DNA from: Pelomonas sp. Root405
Lineage (GTDB): Bacteria > Pseudomonadota > Gammaproteobacteria > Burkholderiales > Burkholderiaceae_C
Assembly (NCBI RefSeq): GCF_001425165.1
Contig: NZ_LMDU01000014.1
Coordinates: forward strand, 255,056-319,055
Reading direction: 5' to 3'
Length of the DNA stretch: 64,000 nucleotides
Shown here: one piece after another, positions 17,888-27,095 of the stretch
How positions within the stretch are numbered: the first letter of the stretch is position 1
Layout of the letters: every line of letters starts with the position of its first letter
Made by a program: the position numbers and the translations under genes
The notes under the pieces: model-generated
Seen by the model: only the letters and a program-made list of their open reading frames with translations
What the model was told of the DNA's origin: nothing
Database searches by the model: none

Positions 17888-20665
17888 ATGACCAAGAGCC
17901 AAGACAAGCGCGGATCGGGCACCGCCGCGTTCTTCCGCATCAGTCCGGTCGCCGTCGGCTGCACGCTGCTGATCGCCACCACCTGCGCAAGCGCTCAGCA
18001 GACCGCTGCCCCCCAGACGCTGGACACCGTGGTTGTCACGGGTATCCGCAAGGGCATCGAAGACGCCATCGTCACCAAGAAGAATTCGAACTCCATCATC
18101 GAGTCGATCTCCGCCGAAGACATCGGCAAGCTGCCGGACACCAGCATTGCGGAATCGATTGCCCGCCTGCCTGGCATCGCTGCGCAGCGCACGCGTGGCC
18201 GCGCCTCCCAGATCAGCATTCGCGGCATGGCGCCCGACTACGCCGCCACGCTGCTGAACGGTCGCGAGCAGGTCACCACGGGTGACAGCCGCGGCGTCGA
18301 GTTCGACCAGTTCCCCGGCGAACTGATCAGCAAGGTCGACATCTACAAGTCGCCTGACGCAGCGCTGGTCGGGCATGGCCTGTCTGGCACATTCAACATG
18401 CAGACGGCACGGCCGCTTGCATTCAAGCAGCGCGCTGCGGCCGTCAACTATCGCCAACAGAAGCTGGGCGTCGGCACGATCAGCGAGGGCGATGGCTCTC
18501 GTGCCAGCGTGTCCTACATCGACAACTTCGCTGACCGCACGATCGGCATTGCACTGGGCTTTGCGCGCCTCGACGAAACGACCGGCCAGACCGAGCGTTT
18601 CGACTCCTGGGGCGGTGGCACGACCACCTTCAATGGCCAGACGGTCAACGTGCCGTACAACGGTTTTGGGTTGTTCGCCGACCAGACCAAGCAAACGCGC
18701 GACGGCGCAATGGCAGTGCTTCAGTTCAAGCCCAACGCCAATTTCGAGAGCGCGGTCGACGTCTACTACTCGAAGTTCGATCAGGTCAAAAGCACCAAAG
18801 GCTTCCAAGCGCCGCTGAACGACTCGTGGCTGGACCCGGCAGGCAACGGCTACGACAAGCCGGGCACGCTGACCAGCGCCACGCTGAGCGGCAGCAATGT
18901 CACGCAGGGCACGTTCAACAACGTCCGCGCCGTCATCCGCAACGATGCTGAGGACCTGAAGGACCGCCTCAGCTCGGTAGGCTGGAACAACAAGCTGAAG
19001 TTCGCCGAAGACTGGATGGTCGAAGCCGACCTGAACCGTTCGACGGCCAAGCGCCGTGGCCAGATCCTCGAAACCACCGCCGGCACAGCGCAATCGGCGC
19101 TGAACACGGCGCAACTCGACACGATGCAGTTCACCGATGGTCGCAGCTTCACGCCGGGCCTGAACTACACCGACCGCAATATCGTCAAGCTGACCGACGT
19201 GCAAGGTTGGGGTGGTGGCGTCAACTCGCCGCAGGCGGGCTACTCCAAGCTGCCCAACGTCAATGACGAGCTGAACTCCGGCAAGGTCGTGCTGCACAGG
19301 GCGCTGAAGGACAACGCGTGGTTCTCCGGCTACCAGTTCGGCGCCAACTACACCGAGCGTGAGAAGACGCGCGCTTACATCGAGGGTCGACTGATCATCG
19401 CCGGCGGCACCAGCGGGCTTGCTTCAGCCGCGATGCCTGGCTCTGACACGCTGACGCTCAGCGGCGTCAGCTTCGCGACGTTTGATCCCACGAATGCCAT
19501 CGGCTCCGTCTACCAGATCGCCCCCAAGCTGCATCCGGACATCTACAACAAGGACTGGAAGGTTCAGGAAAAGCTGACCACCGCTTTTGCCAAAGCCGAC
19601 ATCGACACTGAACTGCTGGGCATGCCCGTGCGCGGCAACCTCGGTCTGCAGATCGTCGGTACCAAGCAGAACTCAACCGGCTTCAATGTGGACCGCGGCA
19701 ATTGCCCCAGCGACCAGAACTGCCCGGCGCTGGAGAGCAAGGGCGGCACGCGCTACACCGACGTGCTGCCGAGCCTGAACTTGAACTTCGAGCTCAGCGC
19801 TGACCAGATCGTTCGCCTGGGTGTGTCGCGCGTGATGGCTCGCGCCAACCTCAACGAGATGCGTGCGAGCCTGGGCCTGAGCGTCAGCACCTTCAACGAG
19901 AACGGCGTGCAGCGCGAGATCTATACCGGTGACGCGGGCAACCCCGCGCTGGAACCGACGCGCGCCAACGCCTTTGACATCGCCTACGAGAAGTACTTCG
20001 GTACCAAGGCCTATGTCGGCGTCGCGGGCTTCTACAAGGATTTGCGTACCTATGTGCTGCGCCAGTCGGTGCCGTTCGACTTCTCCTCCTACATCACGCC
20101 TTCCACCAAGAAGCTGCCAAGCAACATCGGTGCACTGACGATGCCGCTCAACGGCAACGGCGGCAAGCTGCAAGGTGTCGAGCTGTCAGCCTCGCTGCCG
20201 TTCAGCATGCTGTGGCGGCCGCTGGATGGCTTCGGCATGCAGGCCAACTACAGCTACACCGACAGCTCGGTCAAGCTGCTGCTCGGCGGCGTGACGGTGG
20301 ATGGCATCAGCTCCGTCGACATCCCGCTGCCCGGCCTGTCCAAGAACGTCAGCAACCTGACGCTCTACTACGACAAGTACGGCTTCTCGGCCCGCGTGGC
20401 CGCTCGCAAGCGCAGCGACTTCATCGGCGAAGTCAGCAGCTTCACGGGCGACAAGCAGTTCACCTGGGTCAAGGGCGACACCGTCACCGACGTGCAGCTC
20501 GGCTACGAAATGCAGAGCGGCATGTTCAAGGGTCTTTCGCTGGTGTTCCAGATCAACAACGTCACCGACGAGCCGTTCATCCGTTACGCCAACAATCCGA
20601 ACGACATCCGCGAGAACACCAAGTACGGCAAGACCTACCTGTTCGGTCTGAATTACAAGCTGTAA
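17888..20665 (+). CDS. TonB-dependent receptor, Xanthomonas/Caulobacter carbohydrate type
   Basis: The 925-residue outer membrane receptor has a signal peptide ending CASAQQ, a short TonB-box-like stretch (LDTVVVTGI), and a plug domain with IGKLPDTSIAESIARLPGIA and ISIRGMAPDYAATLLNGREQVTTG. A beta-barrel follows, ending in YLFGLNYKL with a terminal-residue pattern suited to BAM insertion. These features define the receptor family exemplified by Caulobacter MalA and Xanthomonas sugar receptors. With GH13 enzymes around it, it very probably imports maltodextrins across the outer membrane. The ATG at 17888 has AGAGGAGA six to seven bases upstream. It is first in a plus-strand cluster. Confidence 0.92.
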   Translation: MTKSQDKRGSGTAAFFRISPVAVGCTLLIATTCASAQQTAAPQTLDTVVVTGIRKGIEDAIVTKKNSNSIIESISAEDIGKLPDTSIAESIARLPGIAAQRTRGRASQISIRGMAPDYAATLLNGREQVTTGDSRGVEFDQFPGELISKVDIYKSPDAALVGHGLSGTFNMQTARPLAFKQRAAAVNYRQQKLGVGTISEGDGSRASVSYIDNFADRTIGIALGFARLDETTGQTERFDSWGGGTTTFNGQTVNVPYNGFGLFADQTKQTRDGAMAVLQFKPNANFESAVDVYYSKFDQVKSTKGFQAPLNDSWLDPAGNGYDKPGTLTSATLSGSNVTQGTFNNVRAVIRNDAEDLKDRLSSVGWNNKLKFAEDWMVEADLNRSTAKRRGQILETTAGTAQSALNTAQLDTMQFTDGRSFTPGLNYTDRNIVKLTDVQGWGGGVNSPQAGYSKLPNVNDELNSGKVVLHRALKDNAWFSGYQFGANYTEREKTRAYIEGRLIIAGGTSGLASAAMPGSDTLTLSGVSFATFDPTNAIGSVYQIAPKLHPDIYNKDWKVQEKLTTAFAKADIDTELLGMPVRGNLGLQIVGTKQNSTGFNVDRGNCPSDQNCPALESKGGTRYTDVLPSLNLNFELSADQIVRLGVSRVMARANLNEMRASLGLSVSTFNENGVQREIYTGDAGNPALEPTRANAFDIAYEKYFGTKAYVGVAGFYKDLRTYVLRQSVPFDFSSYITPSTKKLPSNIGALTMPLNGNGGKLQGVELSASLPFSMLWRPLDGFGMQANYSYTDSSVKLLLGGVTVDGISSVDIPLPGLSKNVSNLTLYYDKYGFSARVAARKRSDFIGEVSSFTGDKQFTWVKGDTVTDVQLGYEMQSGMFKGLSLVFQINNVTDEPFIRYANNPNDIRENTKYGKTYLFGLNYKL

Positions 20666-20680
20666 TCCGGTCGACCCTTT

Positions 20681-20714
20681 GGCCCTCGCCAGCGTAAGGT
20701 GGCGGGGGCCTTTT
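20681..20714 (+). terminator. Rho-independent terminator after the TonB receptor gene
   Basis: GGCCCTCGCCA (20681-20691) pairs with TGGCGGGGGCC (20700-20710) with one G-T-type mismatch, an eight-base loop and a TTTT tail. It ends 22 bases before the halogenase start, so it may end most receptor transcripts while letting some pass into the downstream genes. Confidence 0.75.
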
Positions 20715-20735
20715 CATTTGCGAAGCGCTGTTCCC

Positions 20736-22250
20736 ATGCATCAGATAGATCGCATCGTCATCGTCGGTGGTGGCACTGCCGGCTGGATGACCGCCACTGC
20801 TCTGGCCACGGTGTTGCGTGGCCGGTACCAGATCCGTGTCGTCGAGTCCGACGAGATCGGCACGGTCGGCGTCGGCGAGGCGACCATCCCGATGATCCAG
20901 CGCTTCAACCGGCTGCTCGGCATCGACGAGAACGAGTTCCTGCGTGAGACCTGCGGCAGCTTCAAGCTCGGGATCGAGTTCGTGAACTGGGGCCGTTTGG
21001 GCGACCGCTACATGCACGGTTTTGGCCGCCTCGGCCAGGACCTGTGGACGGTACCGTTCGACCAGTACTGGCAGCGCATGCACACGCTCGGCCGGGCGCA
21101 GCCACTGGAGCAGTACTGCATCGCGCGCATGGCGGCGCTGGCCAACAAGTTCATGCCGCCGCGCACCGACCTCGGCAACTCGCCACTGGCCGAGATTGCC
21201 TATGCCTACCACTTCGACGCCAGCCTCTATGCGCGCTACCTGCGCCGCTTGAGCGAGCAGCGCGGCGTGCAGCGCATCGAGGGCAAGATCACCCATGCCA
21301 CGCGCCGCGGCGAAGGCGCTCAGGCCGGGCACATCGACGCCGTGATGCTGGAAAGCGGCGAGCGCGTCGAGGGCGACCTGTTCATCGACTGCTCAGGCTT
21401 CCGTGGCCTGCTGATCGAGCAGACGCTTGGCACCGGCTTCGAGGACTGGACCCACTGGCTGCCTTGTGACCGTGCGCTGGCTGTGCCTTGTGAATCGGTC
21501 GCACCGCTGACCCCCTACACCCGCTCCACCGCCCACCGCGCCGGCTGGCAATGGCGCATCCCGTTGCAGCACCGCATCGGCAACGGCCATGTCTATTGCA
21601 GTCAGCACATCAGCGACGACGAGGCCGCCGCCACGCTGATGGCCAACCTCGATGGCAAACCCCTGGCCGACCCGCGCCCCATCCGCTTCAAGACCGGCAT
21701 GCGCCGCCTTGCCTGGAACGAAAACGTCATCGCCATCGGCCTGGCCAGCGGTTTCCTGGAGCCGCTGGAGTCCACCTCCATCCACCTGATCCAGTCGGCC
21801 ATCCAGCAGCTGATCGACTTCTTCCCGGACCGTGGTTTTGACGCGACCGACATCGCGGAATTCAACCGCCACAGCCGCTTCCACTACGAGCGCATCCGCG
21901 ACTTCGTCATCCTGCACTACCACCTGAACCAACGCGACGACTCCGCGTTCTGGCAGGCCTGTGCGCACATGGCGATCCCCGACACGCTCAAGGAGAAGAT
22001 CGATCTCTACCGCAGCCACGGCCGCGTCATCCGCCGCGACAACGAACTCTTTAGCGAGGTGGGGTGGGTCCAGGTCATGGAAGGCCAGAACCTCAAACCG
22101 CTGCGTCACCATCCGCTGGCCGAGCTGCAGACCGAGCAGGACACGCACGACTACCTCGAAGGCGTCCGTGAGGTGATTGCCAAATGCGTGGAGGTCATGC
22201 CCGACCACGCTGCCTATATCGCGCAGCACTGCGCGGCCAAGCCCATGTGA
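20736..22250 (+). CDS. Flavin-dependent tryptophan halogenase family protein
   Basis: The 504-residue protein has the FADH2-dependent halogenase hallmarks: nucleotide motif VGGGTAGWM (residues 10-18), active-site lysine K77 in GSFKLGIEF, the WQWRIP motif at 271-276, and E345 in EPLESTSIHL at the position of the PrnA catalytic glutamate. It is soluble, without signal peptide. Related genes are common beside TonB receptors in carbohydrate loci of Xanthomonas and Caulobacter relatives. A few have shown halogenation of free indoles in vitro; the natural substrate is unknown. A separate flavin reductase would be needed and none is visible here. Confidence 0.9.
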   Translation: MHQIDRIVIVGGGTAGWMTATALATVLRGRYQIRVVESDEIGTVGVGEATIPMIQRFNRLLGIDENEFLRETCGSFKLGIEFVNWGRLGDRYMHGFGRLGQDLWTVPFDQYWQRMHTLGRAQPLEQYCIARMAALANKFMPPRTDLGNSPLAEIAYAYHFDASLYARYLRRLSEQRGVQRIEGKITHATRRGEGAQAGHIDAVMLESGERVEGDLFIDCSGFRGLLIEQTLGTGFEDWTHWLPCDRALAVPCESVAPLTPYTRSTAHRAGWQWRIPLQHRIGNGHVYCSQHISDDEAAATLMANLDGKPLADPRPIRFKTGMRRLAWNENVIAIGLASGFLEPLESTSIHLIQSAIQQLIDFFPDRGFDATDIAEFNRHSRFHYERIRDFVILHYHLNQRDDSAFWQACAHMAIPDTLKEKIDLYRSHGRVIRRDNELFSEVGWVQVMEGQNLKPLRHHPLAELQTEQDTHDYLEGVREVIAKCVEVMPDHAAYIAQHCAAKPM

Positions 22251-22278
22251 GCCTGGCCTTGCCGACCGAGAATCCACC

Positions 22279-23595
22279 ATGCCTAACCGCCGGACCGTGC
22301 TGACCGCTGCGACCTCGCTCGCCCTGCCCATGATGAACACCGCCACCGCTGCCACTGCCACCGCAAGTGCGGCTGACATGCCCCATCTCCCCTGGTCCCG
22401 CCAGGCCGTCATCTACCAAGTCAACGTGCGCCAGTATTCGCAGGCCGGCACCTTCAAGGCCGTGCAGGCCGACCTGCCACGGCTCAAGGCGCTGGGCGTC
22501 GACATCCTGTGGCTGATGCCGGTGCAGCCCATCGGCAAGCTCAACCGCAAGGGCACGCTGGGCAGCTATTACTCGATCAGCGACTACACGGCCGTGAACC
22601 CCGAGTTCGGCACGCTGGCCGATGCCAAGGCCTTCGTCGCGGCGGCACACAAGCTCGGCCTCAAGGTCATCCTCGACTGGGTGGCCAACCACACCGCCTG
22701 GGACCACGCCTGGGCGACGGCGCACAAGGATTGGTACAAGCTCAATGCCAAGGGCGAGATCTACCCGGTCACCTTCAACGAAGGCCAGCCCGGCGAGGAG
22801 CACTGGACCGACGTGGTCGCGCTGGACTACAAAAGCCAGGCCCTGCGCGACGCGATGATCGACGCGATGGCCTTCTGGGTGCGCGAGGTCGGCCTGGACG
22901 GCTTCCGCTGCGACGTGGCGAGCCTGGTGCCGACCGACTTCTGGGTCCGTGCACGTAAGGCGCTCGACGCCATCAAGCCGATGTTCATGCTGGCCGAGTC
23001 CGACGCCATCGAACTGCACACGAGCGGCGCCTTCGACATGACCTATTCCTGGGATTTGGCAGACCAGGTGTTCAAGAAGATCGGCAAGGGCGAGGCGGGA
23101 GCGCCATTGCTGAAGGCCTGGCTGGCCAAGGAACAAGGCCCGGGCAATGGCTACCCGGCCCACGCCTATCGCATGCGCTTCACGAGCAACCATGACTTCA
23201 ACTCCTGGCACGGCACCGACGCTGATCTCTACGGCGACGCCTACCCGGCGCTGGCGGTGCTGACCTTCACGCTGCCCGGCATGCCGCTGATCTACAACGG
23301 CCAGGAGTCCCGCCTGACCAAAAAGCTGGAATTCTTCGAGAAGGACCCGATTGCCTGGAAGAGCCATGAGCTGACGGGCTTCTACCAGCGGCTCATCGCG
23401 TTGAAGCACAAGCATCCGGCCTTGGCGGCCGGGCAGTACGGCGCGCCCGTCAAGCTGCTGGACGCGCCCGCCGACGTGGTCGCCTTCGAGCGCCGGCTCG
23501 GCAACGACGTCGTGCGCGTCGCCGTCAACCTGTCCAGGACCGAGCAGGCCTGGGGTGCCAGCAAGCTCGGGCCCTGGGGTTGGAGCCTGTCTTGA
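22279..23595 (+). CDS. Secreted GH13 alpha-amylase family glycosidase
   Basis: The 438-residue enzyme has an arginine-containing leader (MPNRRTVLTAATSLALPMMN) suggesting export by Sec or Tat. The GH13 barrel shows D212 (DGFRCDVA, nucleophile), E240 (MLAESD, acid/base) and D306 (TSNHDFN, stabiliser), with WVANHT as conserved region I. The C-terminal sheet domain is short. It should cleave alpha-1,4 glucan or maltodextrins in the periplasm. It follows the halogenase by 28 bases. Confidence 0.9.
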   Translation: MPNRRTVLTAATSLALPMMNTATAATATASAADMPHLPWSRQAVIYQVNVRQYSQAGTFKAVQADLPRLKALGVDILWLMPVQPIGKLNRKGTLGSYYSISDYTAVNPEFGTLADAKAFVAAAHKLGLKVILDWVANHTAWDHAWATAHKDWYKLNAKGEIYPVTFNEGQPGEEHWTDVVALDYKSQALRDAMIDAMAFWVREVGLDGFRCDVASLVPTDFWVRARKALDAIKPMFMLAESDAIELHTSGAFDMTYSWDLADQVFKKIGKGEAGAPLLKAWLAKEQGPGNGYPAHAYRMRFTSNHDFNSWHGTDADLYGDAYPALAVLTFTLPGMPLIYNGQESRLTKKLEFFEKDPIAWKSHELTGFYQRLIALKHKHPALAAGQYGAPVKLLDAPADVVAFERRLGNDVVRVAVNLSRTEQAWGASKLGPWGWSLS

Positions 23596-24326
23596 GAATC
23601 CTCATCACCGGCCTGAACGGCACGCTCGCCCCGCGCCTGGCCGAAGCCGCGCGCGCGGCGGGGCACGAAGTGATTGGCTGGGACCGCAAGGCGGTGGACA
23701 TCGACGACGAGAAGCTGTCGGCCGCCTGGCTGTCCGCGCAGTCCGTGGATGCCATTGCCCACCTCGGCATGTCCTCGGCGCGCTTCGCTGGCTGGCTGGC
23801 CTCGCGCTGCCCGAACTTCCTGTTCACCAGCACCGTCATGGTGTTCGACCACGAGCCCGACGGCCCGCACGACGTGGCCGACACGCGCAACTCCACCAAT
23901 GACTACGGCCTCTACAAGGCCGAGTGCGAAGACGCCGTGCTGCTGGCCTGCGAGCGCCCCGTCATCGCCCGCATCGGCTGGCAGATCGACGAGACGCGGC
24001 CCGGCAACAACATGCTGCTGACGCTGGACGAGTGGCAGCAACGCGATGGCTGCGTGAAGGCCAGCAGCGCCTGGACGCCCGCCTGCTCCTTCATGGCCGA
24101 CACGGCCGTGGCCCTGTTGGGTCTCATCGAGCGGCCCTTGGCCGGCGTGCACCACCTGGACAGCAATGCCGACGAGGCCTGGCGCTTCGACGAGCTGGCC
24201 CGTGCGCTGGCGCGGAAGTTCGGCCGCGACTGGCGCGTCGAGGCGCACCAGGACTATCGCCACGACCAGCGCCTCGTCGGCGGGCCGACCGGGCTGCCGC
24301 CACTGTCGGCGCGTCTGTCGCGTTAG
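23592..24326 (+). CDS. RmlD-like NAD(P)-dependent sugar-nucleotide reductase/epimerase
   Basis: The 244-residue short-chain reductase has a Rossmann start RILITGLNGTLAPRLAEAA, an extended-SDR active site (TSTVMVF and the YGLYK tyrosine/lysine pair) and the ARIGWQ substrate region of the dTDP-4-dehydrorhamnose reductase family. The start is probably TTG at 23592, which overlaps the amylase stop as TTGA; another TTG lies at 23580. The overlap implies coupling to the amylase. Its substrate in a glucan locus is unclear; no other dTDP-rhamnose genes are present. Confidence 0.75.
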   Translation: MRILITGLNGTLAPRLAEAARAAGHEVIGWDRKAVDIDDEKLSAAWLSAQSVDAIAHLGMSSARFAGWLASRCPNFLFTSTVMVFDHEPDGPHDVADTRNSTNDYGLYKAECEDAVLLACERPVIARIGWQIDETRPGNNMLLTLDEWQQRDGCVKASSAWTPACSFMADTAVALLGLIERPLAGVHHLDSNADEAWRFDELARALARKFGRDWRVEAHQDYRHDQRLVGGPTGLPPLSARLSR

Positions 24327-24357
24327 CCGCTGGTTCCAGCGGCCCGACAATCCGGGC

Positions 24358-25197
24358 ATGAAAGCACCCCCACGCCTGCAGGCACTGATTGACGAAGGCC
24401 TGATCGACACGGTCGTGCGGCAGCTCAAGAGCGGCAAGGAAGCCGATGTCTACGTGGTGCGCTGCGGCGACGACACCTGCGCCGCCAAGGTCTACAAGGA
24501 AGCCAACAAGCGGGGCTTCCGCCAGGCGGTGGACTACACCGAGAACCGCAAGGTGCGCAACAGCCGCCAGGGGCGCGCCATGGCCAAGCGCACGACCTAT
24601 GGCCGCCAGCAGCAGGAGGCTGCGTGGCAGAGCGCCGAGGTGGACGCGCTGTACCGGCTGGCCGCGGCCGGCGTGCGCGTGCCGCAGCCTGGCAACTTCC
24701 ACGACGGCGTGCTGCTGATGGAGCTGGTGGCCGATGAACACGGCGACGCCGCACCGCGCCTGAACGACCTGAGCTTCACCGCCACCGAGGCGCTGCAGCA
24801 CCATGCGACGCTGATTGACGAGGTGGTGCGCATGCTGTGCGCGGGCGTCATCCACGGCGATCTGTCGGAGTTCAATGTACTGCTGGCGGCCGACGGGCCG
24901 GTCATCATCGACCTGCCGCAGGCGGTGGACGCCGCCGGCAACAACCACGCGCCGCGCATGCTGATCCGCGATGTCAACAACCTGCGCAACTTCTTCGGCC
25001 AGTACGCGCCGGCCCTGCTGGGCACGCAATATGGCCCCGAGATCTGGGCCATCTACGCCACCGGCCGGCTGGTGCCGGGCATGCCGTTGACCGGGCGCTA
25101 CGAGCGCAAGGCCGGCGAGGTGGATTTGTCCAGCGTGCTGCGCGAGATCGAGGATGCGCGGCTGGAAGAAGCGGAGCGGGTGCTGCGCATGAGCTGA
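24358..25197 (+). CDS. RIO-type serine kinase
   Basis: The 279-residue atypical kinase has the RIO P-loop substitute SGKEADVY (25-32), ATP lysine K44, catalytic loop HGDLSEFN with D168 and N173, and metal-binding D185 in IIDLPQAV. Archaeal and eukaryotic relatives work in ribosome maturation; bacterial ones are little studied. The ATG at 24358 is used because the RIO domain begins directly after it. It is the last plus-strand gene of the receptor cluster, 31 bases after the RmlD-like gene, and abuts a convergent gene. Confidence 0.85.
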   Translation: MKAPPRLQALIDEGLIDTVVRQLKSGKEADVYVVRCGDDTCAAKVYKEANKRGFRQAVDYTENRKVRNSRQGRAMAKRTTYGRQQQEAAWQSAEVDALYRLAAAGVRVPQPGNFHDGVLLMELVADEHGDAAPRLNDLSFTATEALQHHATLIDEVVRMLCAGVIHGDLSEFNVLLAADGPVIIDLPQAVDAAGNNHAPRMLIRDVNNLRNFFGQYAPALLGTQYGPEIWAIYATGRLVPGMPLTGRYERKAGEVDLSSVLREIEDARLEEAERVLRMS

Positions 25198-26079
25198 TCA
25201 GGCAGGCTCGCCGGGTTGCAGCCACAGCTCGCGCCGCTGCAGCGGCGTCTGCGGCGGCAGCAGCGGGTTCTGCAACCTGATGACGCGTTCGCGGCTGACC
25301 GCATGCGTCTTGATCAGCGCGCCGAAATGGGCCTGGTGCAGCTGCTGCAGCGAGCCTTCGGCCACCGCCTTCTCCAGCCCGGCGCGCAGCAACTCGGCCA
25401 GCTCCGGCCGGCGCGGCGAAACAAACAGATAGGCTGCCGCCGGGTAGTGCAGCATCAGATTGGGCACCACGGTGAGGTCGGGGTGGCGATTGCTGGCCAG
25501 CTCGGCGTCCACCTCGAACACCGCCCGCGGAAAGTAGTCGAAGCGGGCCGAGGACAGCATGCGGAACAAGGCGTCATAGCCGCTGGCGGTGCTGACCTGC
25601 AGGCCGTTGGCGCGCAGGATGGCGGTGTCGGGCCAGTCGTGGCCCTGGCCGGCGACGCGTTGCTTCAGGTCGTCCAGGCCGCGCAGCCGGGCCCAGCGCG
25701 GCAGGTCGGCCCGGCGCACCAGCAGCACGCGCCAGCCCATCAGGCCGCGGTCGATGGGGATGCGAACCGGCAGCAGGCCCGACGACTCTCGCTCATGGTC
25801 AGTCATCGTCCACATCAGGTCGATGGGGCTGCTGCCGCGCGCCAGTTCCGTCAGGCTGCGGCCCTGGTACATCTCCAAGTTCATCAGTTGGACATCGCCA
25901 CTGACGCCGGCCCGGTCCAGCGCCAGCATCACGAGGCGGCGCACATAGGGCAGCTGTGGGTCGGCGGTGCTCATGTGCCGCGGCAGCCAGACGCGCACGG
26001 ACTCGGCACGCGCAAGCGGCGCGGCAAGCGCCCCGAGCAGCAGGGCCCGCCTGGGGATGTCGAACAGGTGAGGAATCAT
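25198..26079 (-). CDS. Periplasmic solute-binding-like protein (copy 1)
   Basis: The 293-residue protein has a signal peptide (RRALLLGALAAPLARAE) and the two-lobe pattern of family 3 solute-binding proteins (WPDTAILRANGLQVSTASGYDALFRML is the central part). It is a close paralogue of the next gene: both share GLLPVRIPIDRGLMGWR and nearly identical C-termini (TPLQRRELWLQPGE). No ABC permease or ATPase is beside the pair, so they may be ligand-binding enzymes, sensors or orphan binding proteins. Confidence 0.7.
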   Translation of the reverse strand: MIPHLFDIPRRALLLGALAAPLARAESVRVWLPRHMSTADPQLPYVRRLVMLALDRAGVSGDVQLMNLEMYQGRSLTELARGSSPIDLMWTMTDHERESSGLLPVRIPIDRGLMGWRVLLVRRADLPRWARLRGLDDLKQRVAGQGHDWPDTAILRANGLQVSTASGYDALFRMLSSARFDYFPRAVFEVDAELASNRHPDLTVVPNLMLHYPAAAYLFVSPRRPELAELLRAGLEKAVAEGSLQQLHQAHFGALIKTHAVSRERVIRLQNPLLPPQTPLQRRELWLQPGEPA

Positions 26080-26136
26080 GGCGACCCATCATGCCAGCCT
26101 CATAAATGGGCGGGCCAATGAGTTTCACCTGCCGCG

Positions 26137-27027
26137 CTAGGCTGTCTCGCCGGGTTGCAACCACAGCTCGCGGCGCTGCAGCGGCGTCTCGCGAGGCAGC
26201 AGCGGGTTGCTGAGCTTGAGCACGCGCCCGGGCGCGATCGGGTGGGCCTTCAGCGCGGCGCCATAGCGCTCGCGATGCAGGCGCTGGAAGCTGCCCTCCG
26301 CCACGGCCACCTCCAGCCCCGCCTTCAAAGCGGCGGCCAGCTCGGGCCGGTGCGGGCTGACGAACAGGTAGGCCGCCGCCGGGTAGTGCAGCATCAGGCC
26401 CGGCGCGATGGCCAGCTCCGGATGGCGGCCGCCGGCCATCTCGGCATCGATCTCCAGGATGGAGCGCGGGAAGTAGTCGACCCGGCCGGCCGCGAGCATG
26501 CGGAACAGCGCCTGATAGCCGCTGCTGGTACCGACCTGAAGCCCGTTGGCGCGCAGGATGGTGGTGTCCGGCCAGTCATGTCCCTGGCCTGCCAGGCGGC
26601 CGCGCAGGTCTTGCAGGCTGCGCACGCGGGCCCACTGCGCCAGCTCGCCGCGGCGCACCAGCAGCAATCGCCAGCCCATCAATCCGCGGTCGATGGGGAT
26701 GCGAACCGGCAGCAGCCCGGACGATTCGCGCTCACGGTCCGTCACGGTCCACATCAGGTCGATGGGGCTGTTGCCCGTGGCCAGCTCGACGAGCGTTCGG
26801 CCCTGCGCCATGTCGAGGGCGACGGGGCGGATCTCCAGCTTGCTGCCGGCGCGCGCCAGCGCCAGCTCGACGAGGCGGCGCACATAGTCCAGCTGCGGGT
26901 CCGGCATGCTGATGTGGCGCGGCAGGCGCACTGGCTCACCGGACTGGGCATGCAGCGTGCGGCCGGCCAGCAGCAGTGGCAGGGCCAGCAGCGGCCGGCG
27001 GCGCAGCGTAGTCTCGGTGGGCAGCAT
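26137..27027 (-). CDS. Periplasmic solute-binding-like protein (copy 2)
   Basis: The 296-residue paralogue of the preceding protein has its own leader (RRRPLLALPLLLAGRTLHAQ). It keeps the same order of segments: PVRLPRHISMPDPQLDYVRRLVELAL, SPIDLMWTVTDRERESSGLLP, and the C-terminal NPLLPRETPLQRRELWLQP. Identity is high by eye along the whole length, indicating tandem duplication. It is the upstream member on the minus strand, 57 bases before copy 1. Confidence 0.7.
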   Translation of the reverse strand: MLPTETTLRRRPLLALPLLLAGRTLHAQSGEPVRLPRHISMPDPQLDYVRRLVELALARAGSKLEIRPVALDMAQGRTLVELATGNSPIDLMWTVTDRERESSGLLPVRIPIDRGLMGWRLLLVRRGELAQWARVRSLQDLRGRLAGQGHDWPDTTILRANGLQVGTSSGYQALFRMLAAGRVDYFPRSILEIDAEMAGGRHPELAIAPGLMLHYPAAAYLFVSPHRPELAAALKAGLEVAVAEGSFQRLHRERYGAALKAHPIAPGRVLKLSNPLLPRETPLQRRELWLQPGETA

Positions 27028-27095
27028 GAAGCCGAATCATGCGACAGCGCGACGGGCGGTGCGTCGCGGCCTCGCAATCCCGCATTTGACGGGCG

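Noticed and set aside
20651-20668. ATTACA/TGTAAT near-palindrome at the TonB receptor stop
   Set aside because: It lies in the codons for the receptor's last residues, which the barrel end dictates, so it is not counted as a HexR-like site.
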